From: Undaria pinnatifida
Taxonomy: Eukaryota > Sar > Phaeophyceae > Laminariales > Alariaceae
Reading direction: 5' to 3'
NCBI GenBank assembly: GCA_012845835.1
Contig: JABAKD010000015.1
Location: 10,478,845-10,542,844 of the forward strand
DNA length: 64,000 bases
Shown: in pieces, positions 58,901-61,900 of the stretch
Layout: each line of letters begins with the position of its first letter
Position numbering within the stretch: the stretch's first letter is position 1
Translations under genes and position numbers: made by a program
Notes under the pieces: model-generated
Told to the model about the DNA's origin: nothing
The model's input: only the letters and a program-made list of their open reading frames with translations
Database searches by the model: none

Positions 58901-61900
58901 CGTCGTACATTGCGCAGCTTGAACGTCAATCTCGATCACTCATACTAAGAATACGATATTCCCAGAAAGTAGGAAAAAAAAAACAAGGGAAACCCTGAAA
59001 GGAAAACTATGCACTAAATACCGTAGCGCGCGTCTCACGTGCGCTTCCACCTCCAGCGTGATGCACAAGATGAGATCCCCGCGGCACTCGATGGACTTCA
59101 CGGGACTGCGACGTTTCATCTGAAAGGAAGGCGATCGGGCCATGGGATAAGCGATAGCGACGCTTCGTCTGAACGGAAAAACGCGGGTCAGGGGACATAC
59201 GATAGCTTAGCTGAGGATTTCTTATGTGTACGGTTGCGATGGTGTCTCGTGCCGTTGGAGGCACGGCGGTATCGGGCATTCTGTGGATTCAATTGGGCAC
59301 CGGCACCTCGTCTGCACGGAAGGGCGGGCCGTGGGACATACGATGGCTGAGCGTCTTGAAGATGACGGGACTATGACGCTTCAGCTGAATGGAAAAGGCG
59401 GGCTAGGAGGCATTGGATAGCTCAGCTGCGGAACTCTCACGCTTACCATTTTATTCCGTGCCAATGAGGGCTTTCGTGCCGCCGAAGGAGGAGAGTTTCG
59501 TGCCATTGGGGGCACAGAATTAGCAAAAGAGGTCAGACAAAGACATCTCGTAGAACGCATTCGTTCGTCAAGGTTTTTTCTGCATAGCGCAGATGACCTT
59601 GCGCCTCTCCCCACTTCGTTTAGAGATCTTCGTCGTGCAGCAGTAACAAGTGAACAAGTCCGGCGGGATTAACTGCAACTCGCACCCTTAGTATTGTTGG
59701 TGGGACGAGTGCTGCTACGGTAGGAAAAGGTGCACCCAAAGTTCCCCGAGGATCCTCGCTGGAGGAGCTGCTCTACGGGCACATGATACGGTAAAGGTAC
59801 ACCACTTTTTTTATTGCAAGGTTCCTCAATGTGGGAGATTAAGACCTCTCCCAAAAACTGATTTGGAGAAGAATAAAACTGTTTTGATGCCGGATGAAAA
59901 ACAAATACCATGGCCTAGGTACTTGTACGCAACGAGAATCATGAAAAAAAATTACCCGTATCCGACGGTTTTGGGCTAAGAAGCCCCGTCATTAAGAAAC
60001 CATTTTCGTCAAAAAAAACGGTATACCTTAATACCTCTATCGTACCACGCGTCTATGTATCACCTACAAACTGGCCTCCAGAAAAATTGAAAGTGCAACT
60101 CGATGAAGAACCCGATGGTCTACGGTAGACCTGTATACATCGAAAGTTACTGTAAAAGTCACCAGCATTGGAGTTCCAACGATGTAGGGGCCAGTTGAGG
60201 GGCCCCGTTGGTCTCGTGCTACGGATGATAGAGACAGCACTTTTTTGGCGCACAACATTTTCCGGAAGACGGAGCTCCTTAACCCCCAAAAAATCGTTGG
60301 AATTTCGATATTTTTTCGTCGCCCGGTATTATTGCTTGTGTACCTTGGGCATGGGATTTTTTTGTCGGGCAGCACTTTTGGGCTTCGCCAAAGTTAATTC
60401 AGTTCCGGGGTTAAGGTATAGAGCTCTTCGAGTGAGATGCGTGATAACAAAAGGCCCATGCTGTGGTAGATATGCTGCATCTGTGTTCTGAGGCTTGCAA
60501 ACCACTTGAGGAAGCTTTAGGCCTTTCCCCAAACAACCCGTTTTGGAGACGAAACAAACACTGCTACGAACCGGACGGAAAACCCCCATGCCCCACGACG
60601 GTATACCACGAGAAATATGGTGACATAAAAAGAACGAAATTCCGACGGTTTGGAGTTATGGAAAGCCCCGTCACAAAAACAAAAAAAAAGCCAAAAAGCG
60701 CTACTTCTATCGTAGCACGCGTGGAAAAAAAAATTGTCGCCTCTTCTACCGTAGGATGCGTCGCGCATTTAACGGGGACCAAAGCGCTCAACGACTCTCT
60801 TGTTCTTGCCAGAGGCGCGCCCCCACCTCTGCCACACGCTTGAAGTTATCGGCGTCCCACAGTCTCACGGTCTTGTCAAAGGCGCAGGTTGCCAGCATCC
60901 CATGTTGAGGGATATATGTCACCCCTGTCACCCGCGCGCGGTGGCCGTGCATTACCGCCAGTCGTAGCTGTTTGTTGACGCACCACGCTGTTACCACGTG
61001 ATCTACGCCAGCTATGAGGAACGTAAAAAACAGGCCGGTAAACGACAGGCGGGGAGGGGAGGGGGGGGGGGGGGCTCATGAAGGGGGGGGGGGGGGAGGG
61101 GTAAGTGTGGGGGGAGGAGAGGCGTGCTCATCAGTTGCTTGCCTTGTTAATGAGCACCTGACCACCTGACCACCCATCCGTTTCGTGACGGAACACGGAG
61201 GGGGGCGCTATTGTAAAATGTATCTCAGGTAATATGCGTTAACAAGCAGATTATCTAAACGTGTCGAGCGCAGCACATTGGCTGAGGAGCCCTACACCGC
61301 ATTGATTTCTAGGTACGGTCGCGCGCGCGCGCGGTATCCGAGGCATAGCGGCTATTAATAGTCGCAGCTGTTTGTTGACGCACACCACGTGGTTACCACG
61401 TGGTCTACGCCGACTGGGGGGACGTAACAGACCAGACGACGATGACGGGGTAGCACCGTTTGGGTAGCACCGTTTGGCTAAACTTTTTTTTCTGGACGAC
61501 AGGGCTCCTTAATCCGAAATCATCGGGGAAAAAAAAAATGTTTCGTTTAGGGAAATATTTAGTACTCTACACCTCGCCCACGGGCTTGTTTTTCGTCGGG
61601 TTGGCAAGCTTTCGGTTCATTACTCGAAAGCAGCGGTTTTGGATGAGACATCAGGCTTCTCACGCGAAGACCCTCAGCAGCAGAAGAAGAAGAAGAAGAA
61701 GAAGAAGAAGAAGAAGAAGAAGAAGAAGAAGAAGAAGAAGAAGAAGAAGAAGAAGAAGAAGAAGAAGAAGAAGAAGAAGAAGAAGAAGAAGAAGAAGAAG
61801 AAGAAGAAGAAGAAGAAGAAGAAGAAGAAGAAGAAGAAGAAGAAGAAGAAGAAGAAGAGAAGAAGAAGAAGAAGAAGAAGAAGAAGAAGAAGAAGAAGAA

